64,000 bases of DNA from Actinomadura nitritigenes (GCF_017573545.1 NZ_JAGEOK010000025.1:1-64000), one strand, 5' to 3'; shown: positions 25,250 to 34,289, counted from the stretch's first letter. Notes: generated by a model not told the origin, from the letters alone. Numbers and translations are program-made.

Positions 25250-26476
25250 TCAGGGGACGCGTCCCAGCGGCAGCGACACGTGCATCCGCCAGCGGTCGCC
25301 GTCCGGCCCCGCCGTCATCTCGCCCCGCAGCACGGTGACGCGCTCGCGGATGCCGCCGAGCCCGCGCCCGCCGCCGTGCCCCGACCCGACGCCGCGCGCC
25401 CCCAGCGGGTTGCTCATCTCCATCTCCAGCCGATCCCCGGCCACGCCGAGGCGCAGCCGCACCGGCACCTTGCCCGCGTGCCGCAGCGCGTTCGTCAGCC
25501 CCTCCTGGACGATCCGGTACGCCTCCCGGGACACCGCCGCGGGCACGTGCTCGACCTGCGGGTCCACCTCCGAGTCGAGCCGCACCCCGGCGAGCCGCGT
25601 CTGCTCCAGCACGCGGCCGAGATCCTTCAGCGTGGGCTGCGGCGCCGGCCGGGACCGGTCCTCGCGCAGCAGCCCGAGCACGTGGTCCAGATCCTCCAGC
25701 GCCGCACGCGCCGACTCCTCGATCGCGCCGAGCGCCTCCCGGGCGAACTCCGGGTCGGTGTCCAGGACGCGTCCGGCCGCGCCCGCCTGCAGCGTCACGA
25801 CGCTGAGCGCGTGCCCCACCGAGTCGTGCAGCTCGCGCGCCAGCCGGTTGCGCTCGGCGAGCCGGACCGCCCGCGCCTCCAGCTCCGCGAGCCGCTCCGC
25901 GGCGGTCGGCCCGAGGAACCGCGGCGCCAGCCGCGCCAGCAGCACGCCCCCCGCGACGATCAGGACGAGCAGCACCGCGACTCCGGCGACCCCGGCCGGC
26001 GGCGCCGCCCACTCCACCCACGTCCCGGGCCGCCCCCACCGGCCGAGCAGCCGCTCGTCCCAGTCCACCATCGGCGCCATGACCAGCACGAACGCGAAGG
26101 GCGGCACGGCCAGGCTGAGCCCGCTGACGACCACGCCGGCGAACAGGTGCAGGGTGAACCACGCGCCGGACCGCGTCCGGCTCTCCCAGGTCCCCGCCGG
26201 CCCCGGCGCCAGCGCCGCCGCCGGGCCCCGCAGCAGCTCCTTGGCCAGCGAGCTCTCCAGCAGCCGCACCGACGGGACGAGTCCGGTGACGAACGCGGCG
26301 GCCGCCGGGAACACCAGCAGCGCCAGCACCCCCGCGCCCGGCCCGCCGAAGGGCAGCAGCGCGGCGAGGGTCATGCCGAGGAACCAGTACGGCATGAGCA
26401 GCGCCCCGCCCACCACCAGGTGGGCCCAGCGCCGCCAGGTCGTCCGCTCGATCAGCGGATGCAGAACACCGGACAC
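25250..26476 (-). CDS. DesK/NarX-type sensor histidine kinase
   Basis: 408 residues from a GTG; an upstream ATG would add a low-complexity Arg/Gly leader. Four or more membrane helices in two clusters (about 15-60 and 105-180) form the sensor. The HisKA_3 domain has phospho-acceptor H217 (ERNRLARELHDSVGHALS), and the ATPase domain has EGLTNALRHAG and GRGLGGIRERV. This layout is standard for actinobacterial kinases that pair with NarL regulators. The signal is unknown; membrane stress is common in the family. Confidence 0.92.
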   Translation of the reverse strand: MSGVLHPLIERTTWRRWAHLVVGGALLMPYWFLGMTLAALLPFGGPGAGVLALLVFPAAAAFVTGLVPSVRLLESSLAKELLRGPAAALAPGPAGTWESRTRSGAWFTLHLFAGVVVSGLSLAVPPFAFVLVMAPMVDWDERLLGRWGRPGTWVEWAAPPAGVAGVAVLLVLIVAGGVLLARLAPRFLGPTAAERLAELEARAVRLAERNRLARELHDSVGHALSVVTLQAGAAGRVLDTDPEFAREALGAIEESARAALEDLDHVLGLLREDRSRPAPQPTLKDLGRVLEQTRLAGVRLDSEVDPQVEHVPAAVSREAYRIVQEGLTNALRHAGKVPVRLRLGVAGDRLEMEMSNPLGARGVGSGHGGGRGLGGIRERVTVLRGEMTAGPDGDRWRMHVSLPLGRVP

Positions 26477-26635
26477 GCCCCGATCCTGGCAGAACGGTGG
26501 CGCCGCCCCCTCCCCCGCGCGACCGGCGCGGCTCCCCCGCGCGGGGGAGCCGCCCGCCGCATCACGCACGGACCGCCGCATCAGCGCCGCGCCCGCCGCC
26601 GCGTCACGGCGCGCGTCCTGGCACGGGTCGGCGCG

Positions 26636-28702
26636 TCACGCCTCGGGCTGCCGGGCGGCCTTCCGGCCCTGCTCGCCCGCGAGCCGGTCGCGCTCGGCGA
26701 GCTTGGCCAGGCGCGCGTTGTAGGCGGCGAGCTCGTCCTCCCCCTCGCCGGCCTCCCCCCGCGCGGTGCGCTCGGCGGCGCGGTCGGCCTTGCGGTCCAT
26801 CCGGCGGGCCTGCCGCTGGTCGTCGGCGTACCACTGGAACGCCATCACCAGCAGGACGACGAAGGTCGGCACCTCGCCGAACGCCCACGCGATCGACCCG
26901 GCGGTGTGCTGGTCGTGCAGGATCGTGGTGCCCCACGGCGGGTTGACGGCGTTGTACCAGCCGGTCGCGAGCGCCTGGTTCAGGCTCATCAGCGCGATGC
27001 CGAAGAACGCGTGGAACGGCATGGTGACGAACAGCAGCAGCAGCCGCATCGGGTGCGGCAGCCGGCGCGGCGCCGGGTCGATGCCGAGCAGCACCCAGAA
27101 GAACAGGCAGCCGGACGCCAGGAAGTGCACCATCATCGCGATGTGCCCGAGATGGTCCCCCATGAGCTTCTCGAACAGCGGCGTGAAGTACAGCGCGAAC
27201 GTGCTGCCCATGAACAGGATCGTGGCGAACGCCGGATGGGCGACGAACCGGACGAAGCGGCTGTGCAGCATCGCGGTGAGCCACTCGCGCGGGCCGCGGT
27301 CGCCGCGGATCCGGGCGGGCTTGAGCGCGCGCAGCGCCAGCGTCGTCGGCGCGCCGACCACCAGGAAGATCGGCGTCAGCATGTTCAGCACCATGTGCTG
27401 CGCCATGTGCACGCTGAACAGGATCGGCGCGTACCGGGAGACGCCCGTCTGGGTCACGACGACGATCGTCAGCAGCCCGAAGAACCAGGAGACCGTGCGT
27501 CCGACCGGCCAGGAGTCGCCGCGCCGCCGCAGCCGCAGCACCCCGGCCAGGTACAGGCCGCCGAGCACGGCGACCAGGACGCCGAAGAACAGGTCGAAGT
27601 GCCACAGCGTCGCGAGCCGCTCGAGGTCGATGTGCGGCGGCATGTCGAAGCCGAGCTGCGTCTTGATCGCCGACTCGGTGCCGGTCTCCGGCGGCGGCGC
27701 GGTGCGGGCGAGCGCGACGGCGAGGCCCATGGTGGCGGCCATGACGGCGGCCTCGACGGCGGCGAGCCGGGCGAACGCGCGGGGCTTGCGGTCGTGCAGC
27801 GCCGGGATCGTCCGCTCGCGGTGCCACCAGCCGAACCAGCCGAGCGCCGCGAACGCGATGATCTTGCCGAGGGCGAGCCGCCCGTAGTCGGTGGTCACCA
27901 GCTCCGACGGGCTCGGCAGCCGGGAGATCACGTTGACCATGCCGCTGGCGCCGACGGTGACGTAGCACCACAGCGCCATCCGGCTGAACCGCTCGGCCAT
28001 GATCGGGAGCTTGTCGCGGCCGAGCAGCGCGTGGGCGCCGACGACCGCGAGGCCGCCGACCCACGGCGCGATCGCGGCGACGTGCAGCGCGACGCCGGTG
28101 ACGGCGACCTCGTGGTTGGCGGCCGACGCGGAGTGGCCGGTGAGCGGGGGCGGCAGCAGCGCGATCCCGGCCATGGCCAGCAGCCCGAACGCGGCGGCCG
28201 GGGTGGTCGTGGTGCGCGCCAGCAGCGCCACCACCACGGCCAGCAGCACCACGATCATCAGCGCGGTGCCCTGCTCCAGCGAGCCGACGTAGCTGCTCAG
28301 CTCGTTGCCGCCGATCACCTCGCTGACCGGCTGGCCGAGCACGTCGGCGACGGTGAACACCAGCGTGGCCGCCGCGGCGGCGGCCCATCCGGCCGCCAGC
28401 CACGACGCCGCGCGCAGGTAGCCGACCGAGTCCCGGGACAGCTTCGGCGCGCCGCGCCCGCCCTCGACGGGCAGCAGCGCGGCGCCCGCGAGGAGCGCGC
28501 CGACGGTCAGCGCGGACAGCAGGTCCATCGCCGCGCGCGACGCCGGCAGCCCCCACCGGGTGGCGGCGCCGGCGTCCCCGATGCCGGGGATGACCTGCTC
28601 GGTCACCGCCCCGCCGAGGACGAGCGCGGCCACCAGGACGGCTGCCCCGGCCGCGACCGCGGCGGCGGCCGCGCGCACGACGCGCAGCCCGCCCTCACTC
28701 AC
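26636..28702 (-). CDS. CopD-CtaG fusion membrane protein (copper handling / cytochrome oxidase assembly)
   Basis: 688 residues and about 14 membrane helices. Residues about 1-340 are CopD-like (GWWHRERTIPAL and earlier conserved His in GHSASAANHEVAVTG). Residues about 360-640 are the caa3-type CtaG domain (HMAQHMVLNMLTPIFL, HFLASGCLFFWVLLG, FHAFFGIALMS). CopD takes up copper across the membrane and CtaG helps load Cu into cytochrome oxidase, so the fusion probably channels copper to the respiratory chain. It follows copC by 39 bp. The GTG start has GAGGAA upstream; that start region is itself duplicated 30 bp upstream. Confidence 0.92.
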   Translation of the reverse strand: MSEGGLRVVRAAAAAVAAGAAVLVAALVLGGAVTEQVIPGIGDAGAATRWGLPASRAAMDLLSALTVGALLAGAALLPVEGGRGAPKLSRDSVGYLRAASWLAAGWAAAAAATLVFTVADVLGQPVSEVIGGNELSSYVGSLEQGTALMIVVLLAVVVALLARTTTTPAAAFGLLAMAGIALLPPPLTGHSASAANHEVAVTGVALHVAAIAPWVGGLAVVGAHALLGRDKLPIMAERFSRMALWCYVTVGASGMVNVISRLPSPSELVTTDYGRLALGKIIAFAALGWFGWWHRERTIPALHDRKPRAFARLAAVEAAVMAATMGLAVALARTAPPPETGTESAIKTQLGFDMPPHIDLERLATLWHFDLFFGVLVAVLGGLYLAGVLRLRRRGDSWPVGRTVSWFFGLLTIVVVTQTGVSRYAPILFSVHMAQHMVLNMLTPIFLVVGAPTTLALRALKPARIRGDRGPREWLTAMLHSRFVRFVAHPAFATILFMGSTFALYFTPLFEKLMGDHLGHIAMMVHFLASGCLFFWVLLGIDPAPRRLPHPMRLLLLFVTMPFHAFFGIALMSLNQALATGWYNAVNPPWGTTILHDQHTAGSIAWAFGEVPTFVVLLVMAFQWYADDQRQARRMDRKADRAAERTARGEAGEGEDELAAYNARLAKLAERDRLAGEQGRKAARQPEA

Positions 28703-28746
28703 CGGCGTTCCTCACTGCCGACCCCCGATCACTGGCGTTCCTCACT
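28699..28746 (-). repeat. Duplicated translation-initiation region between copC and the CopD-CtaG gene
   Basis: An 18-bp sequence containing GAGGAACGCC and a GTG occurs at 28699-28716 and again at 28729-28746 with one mismatch. The downstream copy starts the CopD-CtaG gene. The upstream copy covers the copC stop and would start a six-codon peptide. Confidence 0.7.
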
Positions 28747-29386
28747 CACTTGCGGCGGCCGCCCCGTGCTTGCGCTTGGCCCGGTAGACGATGGCCACGC
28801 CGATGCCGACGCCGAGCAGCACGCCGACGCCGATCAGGCCCCAGGTCACCATCCCGGAGCCGGAGTCGGACTCGGCCGCCTGCTGCTGGTCGATCTTGAG
28901 CGGCTGCTCGTTGCTGGTCGCGGCGGCGCCGGTCTGGTCGACCGCGCCCACGCCGCCCTTGGGCGCCGCCTGCGGCTGCTCCCCGGTGCTCCCGTCCCCG
29001 CCGGCGGCGGTCGCGGTGAAGGTGAGGCCGTCGGCCTGGACCGGGTGCCCGTCGGCGCCGACCACCCGGTAGGCGACCGTGTACGACCCGGCGGGCAGCG
29101 CGCCGGTCAGCTTCTGCGTGACCGTGGTGCCCTTGTGCTCGGCGGCGCCCGACTGGAAGGCCTTGCCGTGCGCGTCCTTGACGATCACCTTCGCGTTGCT
29201 GATCTCGTCGCTGAAGACCAGCTTCACCTCGGTGACCGCGGCGGCGGACGCGCCCTTGCCGGGCGTGCTGCTCACCAGCTGGGTGTGGGCCAGCGCGGGG
29301 GTCGCGGTCAGGCCGCCGAGCGCGGCGGCGAGGACGGCGACGAGACCGAGGCGGCGCAGGGGCCCGCGGGTCGTGGGGATTCTCAT
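28742..29386 (-). CDS. CopC-domain secreted copper-binding protein with C-terminal membrane anchor
   Basis: 214 residues. A signal peptide should be cut after ALA (33), leaving H34 as the new N-terminus, one ligand of the CopC Cu(II) site; D112 and H114 (GADGHPVQADG) are the other expected ligands. The CopC fold covers about 34-128. A Gly/Gln/Ser-rich spacer and a membrane helix (about 182-203) with a basic tail follow, so the protein is tethered outside the membrane. It is first in an operon with the CopD-CtaG fusion and probably hands copper to it. Confidence 0.93.
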   Translation of the reverse strand: MRIPTTRGPLRRLGLVAVLAAALGGLTATPALAHTQLVSSTPGKGASAAAVTEVKLVFSDEISNAKVIVKDAHGKAFQSGAAEHKGTTVTQKLTGALPAGSYTVAYRVVGADGHPVQADGLTFTATAAGGDGSTGEQPQAAPKGGVGAVDQTGAAATSNEQPLKIDQQQAAESDSGSGMVTWGLIGVGVLLGVGIGVAIVYRAKRKHGAAAASE

Positions 29387-29474
29387 GGGGTGGCCGGGTT
29401 CTCTATCCGGGAATCAGGGCCCTTCTAGCGTACTGACGCGGCGCCGATGGCACGCCCGGGGTCGGGGAAGGCCG

Positions 29475-31151
29475 TCAGAGCGTGCCCAAAGCGTGATCGC
29501 GGCCGTGCTCGGCGAACTCGCCGCGCAGGGCCGCGGCGTGCGCGGCGGTCAGCGGCTCGTAGGCCAGGGCGCGGCCGGGACGCACCCACACCCGCTGCCC
29601 GTCCGCCGGTTCCCACAGGAGGCGGCGGAGCGGCCGCTTGTGCACCTTCCCCGTCGCGGTCAGCGGCATCTGCCGGACGACCCGGACGAACCGCGGCGCC
29701 CACTTCGTCCCGAGGTCGGGCTGGGCGGCCAGGAAGCCGGCGAACCCGTCGGGGTCGAACGCGGTGCCGTCGTGCAGTTCCAGCGCGGCCATCACCTGGT
29801 CGCCGGTGCGCGGGTCCGGGACGGGGTAGACGGCGCACATCACCACGGCGGGCCAGCGCGACAGGATCCGCTCGACCGGCGCGGCGGCGAAGTTCTCGCT
29901 GTCGACGCGGAGCCGGTCGGCGCCGCGCCCGGCGAAGTAGAAGTAGCCGGCCTCGTCGCGGTAGCCGAGGTCGCCGCTCCAGTACGTGCCGCCGCGGACC
30001 CGCTCGGCGTCGGCCTCCGGGTCGTTGTAGTAGCCCTCGAAGGCGGCGCCGGCGCCGGGCCCCGCGAGCTCGCCGATGGCCTCGCCGGGGTTGAGCAGGG
30101 CGCCGGAGGCGTCGAAGCGGGCCCGGGGGCACTCGCGGCCGGTGCCGGGGTCGAGCACGGAGACCTCGACGTCGGGCGGCGCGACGCCGAGCGAGTCGGG
30201 CGGCGAGTCCGGGGTCTTGCGCAGCGAGATCGCGCCCTCGCTGGAGCCGTAGCCCTCGATGATCCGGCATCCGAACCGGCGCGCGAACCCGGCCATGTCC
30301 TGGGCGGACGCCTCGGTGCCGAACGCGCACCGCAGCGTGTTGTCGTGGTCGTCGGGCCGCTCGGGGGTGGCGAGGATGTAGGCGAGGGCGCGTCCGACGT
30401 AGTTGAAGTAGGTCACGCCGAACCGGCGCACGTCCGGCAGGAAGCCGGACGCGGAGAAGCGGCGGCGCAGCGCGACGGTGGCGCCCGCGTGCACGGCCAT
30501 CGCGAGGTTGGCCATGACGGCGTTGCCGTGGAACAGCGGCATCGCGACGTAGGTGACGGAGTCGCGCCCGATCCCCATCATCGCGGACCGTTCGGCGATC
30601 GCGGCGAGCCGTCCCTGCCCGCAGGCGACCGCCTTCGGCGCGCCGGTCGACCCGGACGTGAACAGGAGCAGCAGCCGGTCGTCCGGCCGCGCGCCCGGGT
30701 CGCCGCGGTCCGTCCGGGCCGCCGCCGCGTGGAGCGACGCCTCGTACGCGGCGGAGTCGACGACGAGGATCCGGTCCGCCGGGAACTCCTCGCCGAGCGC
30801 GTCGAGCAGCGGGAGGTGGGCGGTGTCGGTGACGATCAGGTCGCAGTCGGTGTGCCGGACGTCCGCGGCCAGCTCGGCGCCGCGCCGGGTCGGGTTGACG
30901 CCGACGACGGTGGCGCGGCCGAGCGCCGCGGCGAAGATCCAGAACACGTACTCGGGGACGTTCTCCAGCAGCACCCCGACGTGCCGGGGGCGGCCGGGCG
31001 GCTCGGGGCACGCGTCCGGCAGCAGCGCGGCGCGCGTCCGGGCGGCCGCCACGGCCTGCGCCCAGCTGAAGGTCTCGTCCTCGAACCGGAGCGCGGGGTG
31101 CCCGTCACCGGCCCGTTCCAGCAGAAGGTCCGCGAAGGTCGGGCTCGCCAC
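29475..31151 (-). CDS. FadD17/FATP-like long-chain acyl-CoA synthetase
   Basis: 558 residues from GTG 31151; a TTG at 31172 would add seven residues but sits inside a palindrome. AMP-binding motif LLFTSGSTGAPKAVACGQG, EGYGSSEGAISL, YWSGDLGYRDEAGYFYFAGR and terminal TATGKVHKRPLRRLLW are complete. GADRLRVDSENFAAAPVE is the FATP/very-long-chain form of the hinge, as in mycobacterial FadD17. It likely activates long-chain or steroid-derived acids. An isolated gene with its own palindromic operator. Confidence 0.9.
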   Translation of the reverse strand: MASPTFADLLLERAGDGHPALRFEDETFSWAQAVAAARTRAALLPDACPEPPGRPRHVGVLLENVPEYVFWIFAAALGRATVVGVNPTRRGAELAADVRHTDCDLIVTDTAHLPLLDALGEEFPADRILVVDSAAYEASLHAAAARTDRGDPGARPDDRLLLLFTSGSTGAPKAVACGQGRLAAIAERSAMMGIGRDSVTYVAMPLFHGNAVMANLAMAVHAGATVALRRRFSASGFLPDVRRFGVTYFNYVGRALAYILATPERPDDHDNTLRCAFGTEASAQDMAGFARRFGCRIIEGYGSSEGAISLRKTPDSPPDSLGVAPPDVEVSVLDPGTGRECPRARFDASGALLNPGEAIGELAGPGAGAAFEGYYNDPEADAERVRGGTYWSGDLGYRDEAGYFYFAGRGADRLRVDSENFAAAPVERILSRWPAVVMCAVYPVPDPRTGDQVMAALELHDGTAFDPDGFAGFLAAQPDLGTKWAPRFVRVVRQMPLTATGKVHKRPLRRLLWEPADGQRVWVRPGRALAYEPLTAAHAAALRGEFAEHGRDHALGTL

Positions 31152-31168
31152 GTCCGCGACACTGCCAC

Positions 31169-31184
31169 CCAAGCTTTTGCTTGG
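31169..31184. promoter_or_regulatory. Palindromic operator at the FadD17-like gene
   Basis: The perfect inverted repeat CCAAGC-tttt-GCTTGG ends 18 bp upstream of the GTG start. CAAGC/GCTTG dyads are typical of TetR-type lipid-catabolism regulators in actinobacteria. The site lies between this gene and the end of the DUF5685 gene. Confidence 0.5.
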
Positions 31185-31198
31185 TCAATAGGGGACGA

Positions 31199-32500
31199 TC
31201 AATTGCACCCGCAGTCGCAGTCACAGCAGTCGCAGCCGTCACAGCAGTCGCAGTCGCAGCCGCTGCAGCCGCTGCAGCAGTCGCAGCCGTCGCAGCAGTC
31301 GTCGCAGTGCCGGGTGCACCAGCAGCGCTCCCCGCAGTCCTTGCCGTGGTGCTCGCTCCAGTCCGGCTGGAACACCCCGCAGGTCAGGCACACCGCCGTC
31401 CCGGTGAAGCACGGGATCGGCCATCCCGGGCGGCGGCCCGGCGGCCGGTGCCCGTAGTTCGCGCCGCCGCCTCCCCCGCCGCCGTGCGGCGGGAACCAGC
31501 CGCCGCCGTCGCCCTGGCCGCCGCCGTGCTGGGGCGGATACCCCTGCTGGTACGGGTCGCCGGGCGGCGGGTACTGCCCGGGCGGCGGATACTGGCCGGG
31601 CGGCGGGTACTGGCCGGGCCGGTACGGAGGCTGCTCCGGCCCCGGCGGGTAGGCGGCGAAGACCCGGTCGACCGACCGGCGGACCTCCCGGTCCAGCAGT
31701 GCCCGGACGAGCCGCGGCCGCTCCATCTCCAGGTCGGCCAGGGCGAGCCGCAGCCCGTGCAGGGCGTCGTCGGCGTACCGGCGGGCCTCGGCGGGCGCCG
31801 TGCCGGTGGCCAGGAGCGGGTTGAAGGCGCCCGCCGCCGCGTCGTCGGCGACGTCCTCGACGGCGTCGATCAGGTGCGCGAGGCGGCCGAAGTGGCGGCC
31901 CGCCTCCGCCAGCGTCTCGGCGTTGCCCTCCTTGCCCGCGAGGACCGCGGTGTGGGCGAACACGGCCGCGACGGCGGTCTCGGTGGGCTCGGTGAGGTCG
32001 AGCAGCCGCAGGCCCGGCTCGGCCTCCAGCACGGCCTGCCGGGCGACGGCCTCGCGCAGCACGGACGGGTCGAACCCCACGGCGGCGCCCGTCCGCGCGC
32101 CCGCCGCGTCCCAGCGGGAGGCGGCCCGGCCCGCGGCGGCGGCGACCAGCCGGCGCGCGTACGCGCCGTCGCCGTCCGCGACGTGGTCGCGGGTCTTCCC
32201 GGCGGCCAGCAGCAGCGACGCGGCCGCCGCCAGCCGCGCGCCCTCCGCCTTCGCGGTCACGACCTCGGCGGTCTTCATCCCGCGCAGCGCGCAGGGCCCG
32301 GCCTTGCGGCGCGGCGACAGCTCCGGCGCCTGCGCCTCGACCAGCACGGAGACGAGCAGCCCGTCGTAGTTGGTGACGAGCCGCGCCGCCTGGCCGTGCT
32401 CGGCCCGCAGCGTCAGGCACAGCCCGCACAGGTGCGCCATCCAGTCCTTGAACAGCGTCCCGCACAGCACGTGCTTGCAGGGACGGACCACACCGAACAC
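31199..32500 (-). CDS. DUF5685-family protein with a metallothionein-like cysteine tail
   Basis: 433 residues from a GTG with GGGGAGA upstream. Residues 1-275 are the DUF5685 core, starting VRPCKHVLCGTLFKDWMAHLCGLC, a conserved Cys/His cluster that probably binds metal. A helical middle resembling all-alpha isoprenoid-synthase-like folds follows (HFGRLAHLIDAVEDVADD). Then comes a proline-rich linker with repeated GQYPPPG, a glycine/His stretch, and at 399-433 a tail with 17 Cys in 35 residues, mostly separated by Asp or Gly. Function is unknown; strong metal (Zn/Cu) binding by the tail is a reasonable prediction. Confidence 0.85.
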   Translation of the reverse strand: MFGVVRPCKHVLCGTLFKDWMAHLCGLCLTLRAEHGQAARLVTNYDGLLVSVLVEAQAPELSPRRKAGPCALRGMKTAEVVTAKAEGARLAAAASLLLAAGKTRDHVADGDGAYARRLVAAAAGRAASRWDAAGARTGAAVGFDPSVLREAVARQAVLEAEPGLRLLDLTEPTETAVAAVFAHTAVLAGKEGNAETLAEAGRHFGRLAHLIDAVEDVADDAAAGAFNPLLATGTAPAEARRYADDALHGLRLALADLEMERPRLVRALLDREVRRSVDRVFAAYPPGPEQPPYRPGQYPPPGQYPPPGQYPPPGDPYQQGYPPQHGGGQGDGGGWFPPHGGGGGGGANYGHRPPGRRPGWPIPCFTGTAVCLTCGVFQPDWSEHHGKDCGERCWCTRHCDDCCDGCDCCSGCSGCDCDCCDGCDCCDCDCGCN

Positions 32501-32595
32501 CGATTTCTCCCCGTTTCAGGCGACTCGCAGCATTGACTCACGGACGCAGCGGCGCCCGGAACGGTTCGTCCCAGACGATCGGAAATTCGTCGCGG

Positions 32596-33891
32596 TCAGA
32601 CTCCGACGCAGGTCAGGGCGCGGCGGTAGGCGGCCATCCGCGGCTCCCGCGTGCCCGTCTCGGCCAGCACCTCGGCGAGGTCGAACCACGCCTGCGCCGC
32701 CTCCCGCGAGGACTCCATGTCCTCCAGGCACGTCGCGGCCCTGGTGAGCACCTCCACCGCCCGGTCGCGGTGGCCGAGCCGCACGCACGCCTCGCCCAGC
32801 ACGGTCAGCGCGCCCGCCGTCACCCGGCGCGGCGCGTCGCCGAGCAGCTCCAGGGCGTCCTCGGCGAGCCGCACCGCCTCCGCCGGGCGGCCGAGCGCGG
32901 TCTCCGCGCGGGCCAGCTCGGTCAGGCAGCGGGCGACGTCGATCTCCCCGGCGGAGCCGGCGTTGATCTCCCCGCTCACCCGGTCGAGCAGCTCGCGGGC
33001 CTGCACCGCCTGGTCGGGCCGGGCGCGCAGCAGCAGCCCCGCGTAGACCACCCGGAGCCGGTTGAGGTCGCGCGGGTCCTCGCCGTCGCCGGCCAGCATC
33101 AGCGCCCGCTCGGCGAGCCCGACGCCCTCCTCGTACTCGCCGCGGATCTGCGCGACGTTGGCGGCCTCCCAGTAGGCGACCGTGCGGGCCCGCGCGCTGC
33201 CGATCCGCTCGGCCCGCTCGACCAGCTGCCCGGCCAGCTGCCGGGCGCGGACGAGGTCGCCGCGCTCGATGAAGGCGGCCAGCAGCGCCGCGCCGAGGTG
33301 CACGGCGGCGTCGGTGGAGTCGGCACCGGTCGCGATGAGGTGCCGCAGCGCCTCCTCGGCGGCCTGCACGCCCGCGCTGATGTCGCCGCGCTCGCGCAGG
33401 CAGCGGCTCAGCGCGACGTGCACCCGCGCCCAGTGGTCCAGGTCGGCCTCGGCGGAGGCCTCCTCGGTCAGCGCACGCAGCCCGGCGATCACCTCCTCCA
33501 GCTCGCCGGCCGCCTCCAGCGCGAGGGCGTGCCCCCAGCGGGCCTGGTGCAGCATCTCCGGCAGCGCGACGGCGTCGGCGTTGGCCAGCACCTCGGCGAA
33601 CCGGGCCCGCGCCTCGGCGGCGGCGCCGTTGCGCAGCGCGATCTCCGCGTAGTCCAGGGTGACGCGCAGCTCGTCCACGACGTCCTCGCTGACGCCGCTG
33701 ACGAGGTAGGTCGCCGAGCAGTTCAGCTTCACGGCGAGCAGGTCGACCACGCTCGGGGCGGGGACCCGCTTGTCGCTCTCGATCAGCGAGATGTAGCTGT
33801 CGGACAGCTCGGGGAAGGCCAGCTGCGCCTGGCTCACGCCCTGCCTGATCCGCAGGGCGCGGATGCGCTGCCCCAGTGTCTCCCGGTCCAT
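32596..33891 (-). CDS. XRE-family regulator with TPR-like C-terminal domain
   Basis: 431 residues. The helix-turn-helix (about 6-62) reads LGQRIRALRIRQGVSQAQLA, then SDSYISLIESDKRVP. Residues about 75-425 are consecutive helical pairs of tetratricopeptide type (for example AREYYEEGVG-like ARGEYEEGVGLAERAL units), which usually bind a peptide or protein partner. Such regulators often control development or secondary metabolism in streptomycetes, an inference only. It follows the PucR-like gene by 26 bp, so the two probably form an operon. Confidence 0.88.
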   Translation of the reverse strand: MDRETLGQRIRALRIRQGVSQAQLAFPELSDSYISLIESDKRVPAPSVVDLLAVKLNCSATYLVSGVSEDVVDELRVTLDYAEIALRNGAAAEARARFAEVLANADAVALPEMLHQARWGHALALEAAGELEEVIAGLRALTEEASAEADLDHWARVHVALSRCLRERGDISAGVQAAEEALRHLIATGADSTDAAVHLGAALLAAFIERGDLVRARQLAGQLVERAERIGSARARTVAYWEAANVAQIRGEYEEGVGLAERALMLAGDGEDPRDLNRLRVVYAGLLLRARPDQAVQARELLDRVSGEINAGSAGEIDVARCLTELARAETALGRPAEAVRLAEDALELLGDAPRRVTAGALTVLGEACVRLGHRDRAVEVLTRAATCLEDMESSREAAQAWFDLAEVLAETGTREPRMAAYRRALTCVGV

Positions 33892-33917
33892 GTGACCCCG
33901 CTCTTCCTTGTGGTCGC

Positions 33918-34289
33918 CTACAGGGTGCTCGCCGGACGCGTCGCGCGCAGGGCGAGGAAGAAGTCGACTCGGTCCTCAAGTGTGCCGAGATCCCGGCCGG
34001 TGAGGTCCTCGATCCGGCGGATTCGGTACCGAAGCGTGTTCACATGGACGTGCAGCCGGGTCGCGCTCCGGCTCCACGACCCCGAGCAGGACAGGAACAC
34101 CTCCAGGGTGTGCACGAGCTCGGCCTGCCTGCTGCTGTCGTACTCCTCCAGCGGCCCGAGCATCCGCTCCCGGAACGACCAGCGCGTCCGCTCCGGGACG
34201 GCGGCCAGCAGCAGCGCGTAGGAGTCCGCGTAGGCGTCCCCGTACGCTTCGGGGGCCGGCGCGTCCGCCGAGTCTCGCATTCGCACCAT
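33918..34289 (-). CDS. Stand-alone PucR-type helix-turn-helix protein
   Basis: 123 residues that match only the C-terminal HTH_30 part of PucR/CdaR regulators: LEVFLSCSGSWSRSATRLHVHVNTLRYRI, then RRIEDLTGRDLGTLEDRVDFFLAL. Full PucR proteins are about 400-550 residues; here an in-frame TAG lies three codons upstream of the ATG, so the sensory part is truly absent. It is divergent from an AzgA-type purine permease, a fitting target because PucR controls purine catabolism in Bacillus. It may be an intact mini-regulator or the remnant of a longer gene. Confidence 0.8.
   Translation of the reverse strand: MVRMRDSADAPAPEAYGDAYADSYALLLAAVPERTRWSFRERMLGPLEEYDSSRQAELVHTLEVFLSCSGSWSRSATRLHVHVNTLRYRIRRIEDLTGRDLGTLEDRVDFFLALRATRPASTL

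Noticed and set aside
24914..29428. 1504-codon plus-strand open frame
   Set aside because: It runs antisense to a response regulator, kinase, CopD-CtaG and CopC; in such GC-rich DNA stops are rare on the opposite strand.
31199..31320. Low-complexity Ala/Val protein opposite the Cys-rich tail
   Set aside because: It is the complementary frame of the trinucleotide-like repeat; the DUF5685 frame has a ribosome site and known family core.
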